From Nostoc paludosum FACHB-159 (lineage in GTDB: Bacteria; Cyanobacteriota; Cyanobacteriia; Cyanobacteriales; Nostocaceae), in NCBI RefSeq assembly GCF_014698835.1, contig NZ_JACJTU010000053.1:1-46343 (forward strand): 46,343 bases of DNA, given 5' to 3'. The notes beneath the pieces are model-generated. The model did not search any database. It was not told the origin of the DNA and worked only from the letters and a program-made list of their open reading frames with translations. Both the position numbers and the translations under genes were made by a program. Every line of letters begins with the position of its first letter. Position 1 is the first letter of the stretch. Of this stretch, positions 1 through 9,400 are shown piece by piece.

Positions 1-108
1 CACTCCCCACACTCCCCACACTCCCCACACTCCCCACACTCCCCACACTCCCCACACTCCCCACACTCCCCACACTCCCCACACTCCCCACACTCCCCAC
101 ACTCCCCT
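1..108. repeat. 9-bp tandem repeat array (cactcccca)
   Basis: About twelve near-perfect head-to-tail copies of the 9-mer CACTCCCCA run from the window edge to about position 108, then decay into C-rich text with repeated 'ccccagtcccta' blocks to about 180. One strand is almost free of G and the other almost free of C. The array may extend beyond the left edge. I see no gene in 1-393. Confidence 0.9.
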
Positions 109-393
109 CTCTCCCCACACTTCCCCATCTCCCCAGTCCCTATTCCCCAGTCCCTATTCCCCAGTCCCCAGCCCCTATTTTCAAGTCAGGTCTAATCTTC
201 CGCAAAAAAAATTGCGCTTTGCCAGGAAAATTGCAAATTGTGTGATATTCTTTGAATAGAGGGAATCAAAACAGCGAAAGCAAAATCATGACTTCTAAGA
301 GAAATGATATAAACTGCAAAATCATGCTTTCGCCTTGGCAGATACAAGTTAAATCCGCGCTCGGCTTTTTGAAACTTACAGAAGCTTAAGCCA

Positions 394-1563
394 ATGAAGC
401 AGGATAACGATCTCCGTAACAACTTGAAGTCAATTAGAACTCGCTTAGGCATGAGTCAACAAGATTTGGCTAACCTAGCTAGTGTGACTCGTCAGACTAT
501 TAGTGGTGTAGAGTCGGGACAATACGCTCCCTCAGTAGCCATAACACTTCGCTTAGCAAAGGCACTTGGCTGTCAAGTTGAGGATTTATTCTGGTTAGAG
601 CGGGATTTACCTGAAATTGAAGCACTACTTTCCAAACCCGTCCCAAATGACCACCAGACGCGAGTTAGTCTGGCTAGGGTGGGAGGGCAATGGGTAGCTT
701 ATCCCTTAATTGGTAAGGATGCATTTCGCCAAGATATGATTCCCGCTGATGGTGAGGCGGTTGCCCTAAGTCACCTCATTGGTGAGGGCGAGGATGAGAG
801 TCAGATAAATATAGATAAAGTTCGAGTCAGGCTCTTAGACGATAATCTGGAAACACTCCACAATACCGTTGTAATTGCTGGCTGTGCGCCCGTGATTTCA
901 TTATGGGCGAGGGCTACCGAACGTTGGCATCCCCAACTGCGAGTGCAATTTAACTTCGCCAACAGCATGTCTGCATTGCACAGCCTATGCCGAGGTGAGG
1001 CACACATCGCTGGGATGCACCTCTACGATACTGAAACTGGTGAGTATAATACTCCTTTTGTTCGAGATGTTCTGGCTGGAAGGCAAGCAGTTTTGATTAC
1101 CTTGGGTGTTTGGGAAGAGGGACTTTTGGTTAAGTCTGGCAACCCAATGGGAATCAGAACAGTGACTGATTTAGTGTCACAGGGAGCTACTATCGTCAAC
1201 CGCGAAATCGGTGCTGGTACTCGTTTACTTTTGGAACAAACACTCCAAAAAGAGCAAATACCGTTCCATGCTGTCCAAGGTTTTAACTATATTGTTCAAA
1301 ACCACCAAGATGTTGCTCAAGCAGTAGCATTAGGAGCTGCTGATGCAGGAATGGGTACTGCATCTGTAGCTACTGCCTTTGGGCTGGGATTTATTCCTCT
1401 ACATCAATCACGATATGATTTAGTGATTCTCAAGGAATATCTGGAAGAAGCACCAGTACAGCAGTTACTTAGTACTTTGGGACATCGGATGGTTCACTCA
1501 CAATTTGAAATTCTCGGTGGCTACGATATCAGCAAAATTGGGGAAGTGGTAGCAACTGTTTAG
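394..1563 (+). CDS. XRE-family regulator with C-terminal substrate-binding-like domain (possible VnfR-type repressor)
   Basis: This 389-residue protein begins with an XRE helix-turn-helix at about residues 10-65 (SQQDLANLASVTRQTISGVE), followed by a linker. From about 150 to 370 it has a periplasmic-binding-protein-like fold of the type found in molybdate/molybdopterin-linked regulators, with segments such as 'AHIAGMHLYD' and 'GAADAGMGTAS'. This architecture suggests a one-component repressor that senses a small anion or cofactor. It lies about 800 bp upstream of a NifH-type gene on the same strand. The V-nitrogenase repressors VnfR1/VnfR2 of Anabaena variabilis, as I recall them, are of this general kind, so I infer control of the neighbouring alternative nitrogenase genes by metal supply. 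Ligand and target are not shown by the sequence. The start is the ATG at 394; no strong ribosome binding site is seen. Confidence 0.8.
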   Translation: MKQDNDLRNNLKSIRTRLGMSQQDLANLASVTRQTISGVESGQYAPSVAITLRLAKALGCQVEDLFWLERDLPEIEALLSKPVPNDHQTRVSLARVGGQWVAYPLIGKDAFRQDMIPADGEAVALSHLIGEGEDESQINIDKVRVRLLDDNLETLHNTVVIAGCAPVISLWARATERWHPQLRVQFNFANSMSALHSLCRGEAHIAGMHLYDTETGEYNTPFVRDVLAGRQAVLITLGVWEEGLLVKSGNPMGIRTVTDLVSQGATIVNREIGAGTRLLLEQTLQKEQIPFHAVQGFNYIVQNHQDVAQAVALGAADAGMGTASVATAFGLGFIPLHQSRYDLVILKEYLEEAPVQQLLSTLGHRMVHSQFEILGGYDISKIGEVVATV

Positions 1564-2356
1564 AGTCGATCGCTTTTGTCAGGTTGGTTGTGTGGTTTCG
1601 GGAAAAGCTTTGCGTAAATTTGAATTCCTGCTGCGATCGCTTTTATAGAATTTTGGATTGTAAATTGCCTCTATTGACAAAGAAATCATCTGATATATCA
1701 TGTCCGACTTCAGTTGTGATTGAAATCTTTGTGCGTCCCGATGTCTTTCCCTCATTCTAAAAAACAAGTCTTCAACTGATTTTCATATAACTGAGAGTTT
1801 GGAAATACTTGCAATATCCATTGAAGACTCGAAAAGAAGTATATCTGAACTGTTAGTGAGAGTTACAAATGTACCGTAACGCATCATCTCAAACCGTACA
1901 TTTGATGCAATCTTATCATTAGACCTCTTGCAAAATTCCTTTCTTGTGTTCTCTTCTCTGTGCCTCTGCGCGACGCCACTTGCTACCCTACGGGTTCTCC
2001 GAAGGAGTACAAGTCGGGGAACCCGCCCAACGCAGTGGCTCCTCTGCGTGAGAGAAAAAAATATTTATGCAAGAGACTCCATGAACACAATTCACAACGA
2101 AGGAATGAAAATATTTCTTTCCTAGTCACCAGTCCCCAGTCCCTATTTTCAAGGCAGGTCTGTTAATCAGAACAAACGAAATCAAAAATTTCACAACAAA
2201 TCGTATGTATTCAATAGTAGATGTTTTTGTTGTAGAGCGATCGCCACCGGTGCATACAACACCAACAACGACGTTCTTAACGAGTTCACATCTGTAACTT
2301 GACAGTGTGAAGCGAATCAAAAGACCCACCAAACAACAATTGCAGGAAAAATCATC
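1564..2356. other. Long intergenic region upstream of the NifH-type gene
   Basis: I see no convincing gene in this 793-bp stretch. It holds an inverted repeat CAAATGTAC/GTACATTTG (1866-1874 and 1896-1904). A possible repeated element runs from about 1915 (ATTAGACCTCTTGCAAAA) to about 2168, where a related inverted end occurs (TTTTCAAGGCAGGTCTGTTAAT). The interior has text common between Nostoc genes ('tgcctctgcg', 'ctacgggttctcc'). Short open frames here read through repeats and look spurious. The last ~190 bp should contain the promoter of the NifH-type gene. I found no GTA-N8-TAC NtcA site there. Confidence 0.6.
2285..2311 (+). promoter_or_regulatory. Inverted repeat 45 bp upstream of the NifH-type gene
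   Basis: TTCACATCTGT (2285-2295) pairs with ACAGTGTGAA (2302-2311) apart from one bulged base, around the 6-nt loop AACTTG. It could be a repressor operator or a 5'-leader hairpin. The half-sites are in the opposite order from a CRP site. No function is proven. Confidence 0.4.
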
Positions 2357-3325
2357 ATGTCCGACGACAAAATTAGACAAATTGCTTTCTACGGTAAAGG
2401 CGGTATCGGTAAATCTACCACCTCCCAAAATACCCTAGCCGCTATGGCAGAAGTTGGTCAACGCATCTTGATTGTCGGATGTGACCCCAAAGCTGACTCT
2501 ACCCGTTTGATTTTGCACACTAAAGCTCAAACCACCGTGCTGCACTTGGCTGCTGAACGAGGCGCAGTCGAAGACTTAGAACTTGATGAAGTGGTACTAG
2601 AAGGTTTTCGAGGTATCAGATGCGTAGAATCTGGTGGCCCAGAACCGGGTGTAGGTTGCGCCGGTCGGGGTATCATCACCGCCATCAACTTCCTAGAAGA
2701 AAACGGCGCTTACAGCGGTGTAGATTTCGTATCCTACGACGTATTGGGTGACGTTGTGTGCGGTGGTTTCGCTATGCCAATTCGGGAGGGAAAAGCGCAA
2801 GAAATCTACATCGTTACCTCTGGGGAAATGATGGCGATGTTTGCTGCTAACAACATCGCTCGTGGCGTTCTCAAGTATGCTCACACGGGTGGTGTACGCT
2901 TGGGTGGTCTGATTTGTAACAGCCGCAAAACCGATCGGGAAGACGAGCTGATTACCACCCTCGCATCTCGATTAAGCACCCAGATGATTCACTTCGTCCC
3001 CCGTGACAACATCGTGCAACACGCAGAATTGCGCCGGATGACTGTCAACGAGTATGCGCCTGATAGTAACCAAGCTAATGAATACCGTACATTAGCAGAC
3101 AAGATTATCAACAATAAAAATCTTGCTATTCCCACACCCATTGAAATGGACGAGCTAGAAGAATTGTTGATTGAGTTCGGTATTCTCGAAAGTGAAGAAA
3201 ACGCTGCAAAACTAGCTGGTGTCAGCATAGCTGCTGAAGAAGTTGCTAAAAAGCAAGAAGACGCCCAAGGCGAAGCACTAGAAGCACTTGCTAAAGGCAA
3301 TGTGGAAATAGTTTCTGGTAGCTAA
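2357..3325 (+). CDS. vnfH: Nitrogenase iron protein (dinitrogenase reductase), probably VnfH
   Basis: This 322-residue NifH-family ATPase passes electrons to the dinitrogenase. The P-loop GKGGIGKS spans residues 13-20. The [4Fe-4S] ligands are Cys101 (GVGCAGRG) and Cys135 (DVVCGGF), and Arg104 is the ADP-ribosylation site of the family. The core is very close to cyanobacterial NifH, but the usual protein ends near 295 residues. Here an Ala/Glu-rich tail of about 25 more residues follows (EEVAKKQEDAQGEALEALAK). Together with the downstream E/N genes and the upstream regulator, this favours the vanadium system; that assignment is inference, and nifH2 is the alternative. The ATG at 2357 is preceded by GCAGGAAAAA. 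A 382-bp gap with a terminator-like hairpin follows. Confidence 0.85.
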   Translation: MSDDKIRQIAFYGKGGIGKSTTSQNTLAAMAEVGQRILIVGCDPKADSTRLILHTKAQTTVLHLAAERGAVEDLELDEVVLEGFRGIRCVESGGPEPGVGCAGRGIITAINFLEENGAYSGVDFVSYDVLGDVVCGGFAMPIREGKAQEIYIVTSGEMMAMFAANNIARGVLKYAHTGGVRLGGLICNSRKTDREDELITTLASRLSTQMIHFVPRDNIVQHAELRRMTVNEYAPDSNQANEYRTLADKIINNKNLAIPTPIEMDELEELLIEFGILESEENAAKLAGVSIAAEEVAKKQEDAQGEALEALAKGNVEIVSGS

Positions 3326-3578
3326 AAAAGTTTGACTTTTGTTCTTGTTTAAGAAATAGCATAACTTCTTGAAGAACAAAGCAATTAAGTGAGTAATTAG
3401 CCCACTTTCTCTAAGTATCAAAATTATATGGAGGTTCAATCAATGAAATCAGCATAAGTTCTCTACAAATAACAGAGTGATTAATCCCAATTGCAGCTTT
3501 GCTATTTTGAGTAATTAATCTGTTACGCTTTCGTGGTTTTTTGTTTACTCCTTTTAGTAATTGGTTGGTCATTATCTA

Positions 3579-3610
3579 GGGAATGAAAAATTCTCTTTTC
3601 ATTCCCTTTT
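3579..3610 (+). terminator. Hairpin between the NifH-type and NifE-type genes
   Basis: GGGAATGAAAA (3579-3589) pairs perfectly with TTTTCATTCCC (3596-3606) around a 6-nt loop and is followed by TTTT. It lies 98 bp before the next start codon. It could end a separate vnfH transcript or mark an RNA processing site. The rest of 3326-3707 holds no gene that I can support; a tiny ATG-led frame near 3443 stops after a few codons. Confidence 0.65.
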
Positions 3611-3707
3611 ATCTCATGCTAAAAACACCACCAATTAACTAAAAATTTTCCTCGATTATTTGGAATGCAGTTACACCTGTTCACTTCTATCTTTTTTCAG
3701 TAAAAAA

Positions 3708-5087
3708 ATGAATCCTCAACCCAGAGAAATTAATGGTTCACTGAGTGAATCAAATGGCGAAAACCAACAGCAACGCCAGAAAAAAAAGCCTTCTACACAA
3801 TTACCCCAGCCTGGAACTGCTCAAGGAAGTTGTGCTTTTGATAATGCAATGATGACTTTAGTACCAATCGTGGATGCTGCTCATGTAGTTCACGGGCCAA
3901 GCGGCTGTGCTGCTAGTATTTGGGGAAACTACACCAGTCTTTCTTCTGGTTCAATGCTCTATAAAATACGCTTTACTACTGACATAGATGAGAGTGATAT
4001 TATCTTTGGTGGAGCGAAAAAGCTGTACAAAGGCATTTTAGAATTACAAAGACGCTACAAACCAAGTGCGATATTTGTCTACTCCACCTGCATCACTGCT
4101 TTAATTGGTGATGACATCGAAGGAATTTGTAAAGATGTGACTGAGAAAATAGGAATACCCATTATTCCTGTGCATTGTCCTGGATTTATTGGTAGCGAAA
4201 AAGGAGGCAGTCGTGTTGCTGGCGAAGCATTGCTAGAACACGTTATTGGAACAGCCCGACCAGATGTTACTACACCATTAGATATTAACTTGATTGGTGA
4301 GTACAATATCGCAGGTGCAATATGGAACTTTCTACCGTTGTTAGAGAAATTAGGTATCCGAGTTTTATCAAAAATTACAGGCGATGCTGTCTATAAAGAA
4401 GTTTGCTACGCTCATCATGCCAAGCTTAACGTTGTACTATCCTCAAAAGCGTTAATTAATGTAGCGAAAAAAATGGAGAAAGTCTATGGTATTCCATATA
4501 TTGAGGAGTCTATTTATGGTGTTGAGCAAATTAATCAGTGCTTGAGAAATATTGCTGCAAATTTAGGAGATACTGATTTAGTAGAACGTACCGAAAAGTT
4601 AATTGCATCAGAAGCGATCGCCTTAGAAGAAAAACTCGCTCCTTATCGTAAACGATTGCAAGGAAAACGTATTCTTATTTCTATTAAAAGCTTCAAGAGT
4701 TGGTTGATTATCTTTGCATCTCAGAAATTAGGCATGGAAGTTATTGCTATCTGTACTAAAAATAATACAGAAGAAGAATTAATTACAATCAAAAGTTTGC
4801 TTGGTAAAGATAGCATCTTAAACTCAGAAACTCCTCAAAAAATATTGCAGTTAATCAATAATTATCAAGCTGACATTTTAATTACTGATGGTCGTTATCT
4901 AGAGGCTGCTTTAATAGCTAAGATTCCGTTTTTAGACATTAATATAGAACGAAATCATGCCTATACAGGTTATACAGGAATATTGGAATTGGCACGAGAA
5001 TTATATACAACTTTTTATAATCCTGTGTGGGAGCAAGTACGCCAGCCTGCTCCGTGGGAAATAGAAAATTCATTGGAGGAAATCTAA
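3708..5087 (+). CDS. vnfE: Nitrogenase cofactor scaffold subunit, NifE/VnfE type
   Basis: This 459-residue member of the nitrogenase component 1 family is the E half of the E2N2 scaffold on which the FeMo/FeV cofactor precursor matures. Family cysteines are seen at 42 (GSCAFD), 67 (GPSGCAAS) and 128 (VYSTCITALIGDD), and Cys157 lies in VHCPGF. A charged, Gln-rich N-terminal tail of about 30 residues precedes the core. I chose the ATG at 3708; a TTG-led extension from 3660 adds 16 residues that do not resemble the family. No strong ribosome binding site is visible. The stop overlaps the start of the N gene (TAATG), so the two are almost certainly co-translated. VnfE is preferred over a second NifE on context only. 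Confidence 0.8.
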   Translation: MNPQPREINGSLSESNGENQQQRQKKKPSTQLPQPGTAQGSCAFDNAMMTLVPIVDAAHVVHGPSGCAASIWGNYTSLSSGSMLYKIRFTTDIDESDIIFGGAKKLYKGILELQRRYKPSAIFVYSTCITALIGDDIEGICKDVTEKIGIPIIPVHCPGFIGSEKGGSRVAGEALLEHVIGTARPDVTTPLDINLIGEYNIAGAIWNFLPLLEKLGIRVLSKITGDAVYKEVCYAHHAKLNVVLSSKALINVAKKMEKVYGIPYIEESIYGVEQINQCLRNIAANLGDTDLVERTEKLIASEAIALEEKLAPYRKRLQGKRILISIKSFKSWLIIFASQKLGMEVIAICTKNNTEEELITIKSLLGKDSILNSETPQKILQLINNYQADILITDGRYLEAALIAKIPFLDINIERNHAYTGYTGILELARELYTTFYNPVWEQVRQPAPWEIENSLEEI

Positions 5088-6397
5088 TGGCAATTGTTAG
5101 TATTACGAGTACATCAGTAGCAGTTAATCCTCTCAAGCAAAGTCAAGCTATAGGTGCAACTTTAGCCTTTTTAGGCGTTAAGGGAATGATGCCTTTATTA
5201 CACGGTTCTCAAGGTTGTACAGCTTTGACAAAGACGGTGCTAGTACAACATTTTCATCAGACGATTCCGCTTTCTACTACAGCGATGACGGAAGTTGCAA
5301 CGATTTTGGGCGGTGAGGAGAGAGTTGAACAAGCAATTCTTACTTTGGTAGAGAAATCAAAACCGGAAATTATCGGTCTTTGTACTACTGGGCTTGTGGA
5401 AACTAGAGGTGATGACATGGAACGCTTTGTCAAGGAGATTCGCCACCGCCATCCAGAATTAGATTATTTACCAATTGTGCTTGTCTCTACACCAGATTTT
5501 AAAGGTACATTACAGGATGGTTTTGCTAGTGCAGTCGAGAGTATAGTTAAGGAAATTCCTGAAAAATGCTCAAAGCAAAAGGCTTGCCCAACACAAATCA
5601 CAATTTTGGTGAGTTCTGCTTTCACTCCTGGGGATGTACAAGAAATTAAAGAGATTGTTACCTCCTTTGGACTTGTACCAATTGTTGTACCTGACCTTTC
5701 TGGCATCCTAGATGGTCATATAGAAGATTCTTCTGGTGTCATGACAGCTAATGGCACGACTTTGGCACAGTTGCGCTCAATTGGCAGTTCTGCGTTCACT
5801 TTGGCATTAGGTGAAAGTATGCGCGGTGCAGCACAAATTTTAGAAAAAAGATTCAACATTCCTTATGAGGTGTTTGGCGAACTGACAGGATTAGTAGCGG
5901 TTGATACATTCTTGCAAGCATTGGCAGATATTAGCGGTGTCAGCGTACCAGAGAAATACCGCCATCAGCGCCGTCAGTTGCAACACGTGATGTTAGAAAA
6001 TCACTTTTATTTTGGTTGCAAGCGAGTTGCTTTAGCCTTGGAACCAGATTTACTGTGGTCAGTAGTTTCTTTCTTGCAATCGCTGGGAGTGCAAATTCAC
6101 GCCGCAGTCACGACAACGCGCTCTCCTGTACTGGAAAAACTATCTATTCCTAGTGTTACCATTGGTGATTTAGAAGACTTTGAGCAATTGGCGGTTGGTT
6201 CTGATTTGCTCGTTACTAATTCTCATGCAGTTGCGATCGCTCAACGGTTAAAAATTCCTCTAATTCGTCAAGGTATTCCCATTTTTGACCGTTTAGATGC
6301 CAATCAGTTTACCAAAGTTGGCTATCGAGGTACTATGCAGCTTTTGTTTGATATTGGCAACCTATTTTTAGAACAGGAGACAATAGTTAAACATTAA
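5087..6397 (+). CDS. vnfN: Nitrogenase cofactor scaffold subunit, NifN/VnfN type
   Basis: This 436-residue protein is the N partner of the cofactor scaffold. It starts with the family signature NPLKQSQAIGATLAFLG (residues 14-30), then HGSQGCT with Cys44, and TTAMTEVATILGG. The ATG at 5087 overlaps the E-gene stop by one base, and GGAGG at 5075-5079 is an excellent ribosome binding site. A longer in-frame start at 5027 would lie inside the E gene and is rejected. The gene ends 45 bp from the convergent cyclase gene. No nifX, nifB or structural DGK gene follows, so the scaffold must serve structural genes located elsewhere, or none. Confidence 0.82.
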   Translation: MAIVSITSTSVAVNPLKQSQAIGATLAFLGVKGMMPLLHGSQGCTALTKTVLVQHFHQTIPLSTTAMTEVATILGGEERVEQAILTLVEKSKPEIIGLCTTGLVETRGDDMERFVKEIRHRHPELDYLPIVLVSTPDFKGTLQDGFASAVESIVKEIPEKCSKQKACPTQITILVSSAFTPGDVQEIKEIVTSFGLVPIVVPDLSGILDGHIEDSSGVMTANGTTLAQLRSIGSSAFTLALGESMRGAAQILEKRFNIPYEVFGELTGLVAVDTFLQALADISGVSVPEKYRHQRRQLQHVMLENHFYFGCKRVALALEPDLLWSVVSFLQSLGVQIHAAVTTTRSPVLEKLSIPSVTIGDLEDFEQLAVGSDLLVTNSHAVAIAQRLKIPLIRQGIPIFDRLDANQFTKVGYRGTMQLLFDIGNLFLEQETIVKH

Positions 6398-6441
6398 ATC
6401 CAGCCAACCTCAATGTACATCTATATCTAGTGTTTAGTCCC

Positions 6442-9400
6442 TTAAAAGTTAACTATCTCGGTAAAAATCGATCCTGTTTGTTGTCCTAGCTGACAGCACT
6501 CAAGATACATCTTTGCGACTCGATCCCAAGGGTTTTGTTGTAAGCAATCTTGAAAATATTCGGCTGCTACTGCAAATTGTTGTTGTTCATAACACGCTAA
6601 TGCTGACGCAAATATCTCTAAGGTAGCTGTTTTGCCTGCACCAATTTTTGGGGGATCGGCGGCAAACACTTCATGAACAGTCACAGCATTGGCCTTACCC
6701 TTCACCTTCACTTGGCCAACTACACGAATACCATAGCGATCGCGATGTTGTAAGCGTTGAAAAGTTTGGTCGGTAATTAGGAGTGGCGCGTTGAATGTTT
6801 TGGTCAATCCTTCGATGCGCGATGCTAGATTAACTGCATCACTAATCACTGTACTATCCATGCGATTCATCCCGCCGACTGTCCCCAAAATTAGCGAACC
6901 AGTATTAATCCCAATGCCAATTTGAATTGGTAAGTAACCCCTGGCTTGGCGTTCTTCGTTGTAGGTTGTTAAGGTCTGCAACATGGCAATTCCCGCTAGT
7001 ACTGCATCATCGGCATCTCCGGCAAACAAGGCCATGATGGCATCACCAATATATTTGTCGATAAAGCCATTGTGTTGGAGAATAATCGGCTCCATGCGGC
7101 TGAGATAGGCGTTAATAAATCGGAAATTTTCGGCGGGAGTCATGCTTTCTGAAAGGGTGGTGAAGGAGCGAATGTCGGTAAATAAGACTGACATTTCCCG
7201 CTGCACCTGATCGCCTAATTGCACATCTATAATGCTTTGCTTATTGAGGAATTGCAGAAATTGACGCGGAACAAAGCGCTCGTAAGCTTTGTTGAGTGCG
7301 GCTAAATCCGTATACAAACGGGCATTTTCAATGGAAATCGCGGCTTGTGCTGAAAGCAGGTTGAGCAATTCCAAGCGATCTGGGGTAAATGCTCCTGTTG
7401 TCAAGTTATTTTCTAAATATACAATTCCGGTTAATTTTCCTTGGTTAATCAAGGGAGTACACAAAATCGATCGCGGTTGATGTTGGCGAATGTAAGGATC
7501 TTTGATGAATTCCCCAATGTCAACTGCTTCGTGGATGGCATCGTTAAGGACTACATTAGTTTTAGTACGAATTACATAGTTAACAATCGCTGTCGAGAGA
7601 GTTTGGCTATCTTCAATACTGAGTGATTCTAAAACCTGAATCCTATTTTCACCAACACTTCCTTGAGCTTCAATCAGAAATTTACCTTTGCTTTCCAACA
7701 GCAAAAACCCCCGTTGCGCTCCGGCATTTTCCATTAAAATTCGCATTAAATTAGATAAAAGTTTATCTAGGTGAATTTCTTCGGAAAGGGCTTGATAAGC
7801 TTTGATAACTGTCACTAAATCCAATGATTCTGAGCGACTGGTACTTGTAAGGCTGGTCTGGTTATAACTAGTGGTTGTTAACGATTTAATAACTTTTTCT
7901 GGAGAGCGCGTAAAAATTTCCGGATACTTGGCTTCTAAATCTTTCACCTTGGCGATCGCTCCCCACTGCAAATAAAGATAGCGGGCTTCTTGCAGATAAA
8001 CTTGGGCAATCTTAAATTTGTTTTCAGCCAAGTAAAATTTAGCAGTCAATTCATTGGCGAGCGCCGCTTCATTCAAATACTGATTTGATTGGGCTAAGGC
8101 AATGGCTCGATCGTAACAGGCGATCGCCTGACTAGATTCTCCATGTACCCGATGCCATTCTGCTTCTACCAACGCCAATTTATGAGTATAGTTTACAGGA
8201 GAAAACTTTGCCCAAACTTGCAATTTTTTCTGATTTGCTGCTACTCGCTGGAGTAACTTTTGACGTTCTGCTGCATTAACAAAACAGGCTAAAGCCAGTC
8301 GTCCTAGTGAGTCATAAAAGTAGAACCATCCCACAATATATAAAGCTATAACCGCATCCAAATAAGGAATTGCCAAATCAGCATTATTGACGGCTGTGGC
8401 ATAATCTTCAAACCAATAATTCAGCGTTAAGTGATTAGTATAAACATAAAAAATAGCTGTGCGATAATTACCCTCGATATGCTGGGGTAACATAACGGTT
8501 GCATCATAAAATTCTCCAACTAATTGACAGGGATTAGCATTTTTGCCCTGTAAATTAGCAACTACTTGGCGATAAAGTTGAGTGAGAGTAAAAATCGGTT
8601 GTTTCTTAAACTGGTGAACTGCCTCTCCGTAAATAGCTAAACATTCATCCAATTCAGCTAAATTCTGACCGCTAAAATAGGAATGCATAGAGCATGTATT
8701 GGCGCAAAATGCAGCATACTCAGTATCACCAGTATCGCGCCCAATCTGAAATGCGGCGTGCAGTGAAGAAATAGTATTTTGGAGTGGTTCTTGCCAGTGG
8801 CGGACAAAGGAATTAACTACAAATAAAGTTCTTGCTTGCAGATGCTTGGCATTAAAACGGTCTAGCACTTTCAAAGCTAACTCACCAAATTTATATCCCC
8901 CTGGCAAATCTCCCACAACGCCGCAGAGAATTAAGCCATAGGTAGCGTAGGCAAAGGCTGATTCCGCCGCATTGCCGTATTTAGCAGATAGTTCTACCTG
9001 TTTAAAGACGGTCAAAGGAAAAACATTCGGGGCTGCTAAGTAGGTCGCCGAGGCGATACTAGCAAGGATGCGAATTGCCGCTAATTTTGTGGGATTGGTG
9101 AGTTTTGGCAAGTCGGCTAAGGTGTGTACCTGCTTACCTCCCAAAGCGAGTTTAGTTTTTAACAATCCTAGTATAATTTGCGGTTGACCGGGGTTGTGAG
9201 CTAAGGGAATGCCCAGAAGTTGCATCACTTGTAGGCCGAGTTGAGAAGCTGCCAAAAGTCGATCGCGGGCGATGGCCGCTTGGATTTCGATGGCATAAAC
9301 CTGCACCCGATCGATTGTGCTGCTGGTCTTTTGCAGTACTTCTTCTGTGAGTGCATCCATGCGCTCAAAGTCCCCACCCAGATAGGCAGCTTCGGCGGCG

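Noticed and set aside
192..452. Open frame of 86 codons on the minus strand
   Set aside because: It overlaps the start of the XRE regulator on the other strand, has no ribosome binding site and resembles no protein.
2285..2311. cAMP-CRP binding site
   Set aside because: The half-sites read TCACA...TGTGA, the reverse of the TGTGA...TCACA order, and spacing differs.
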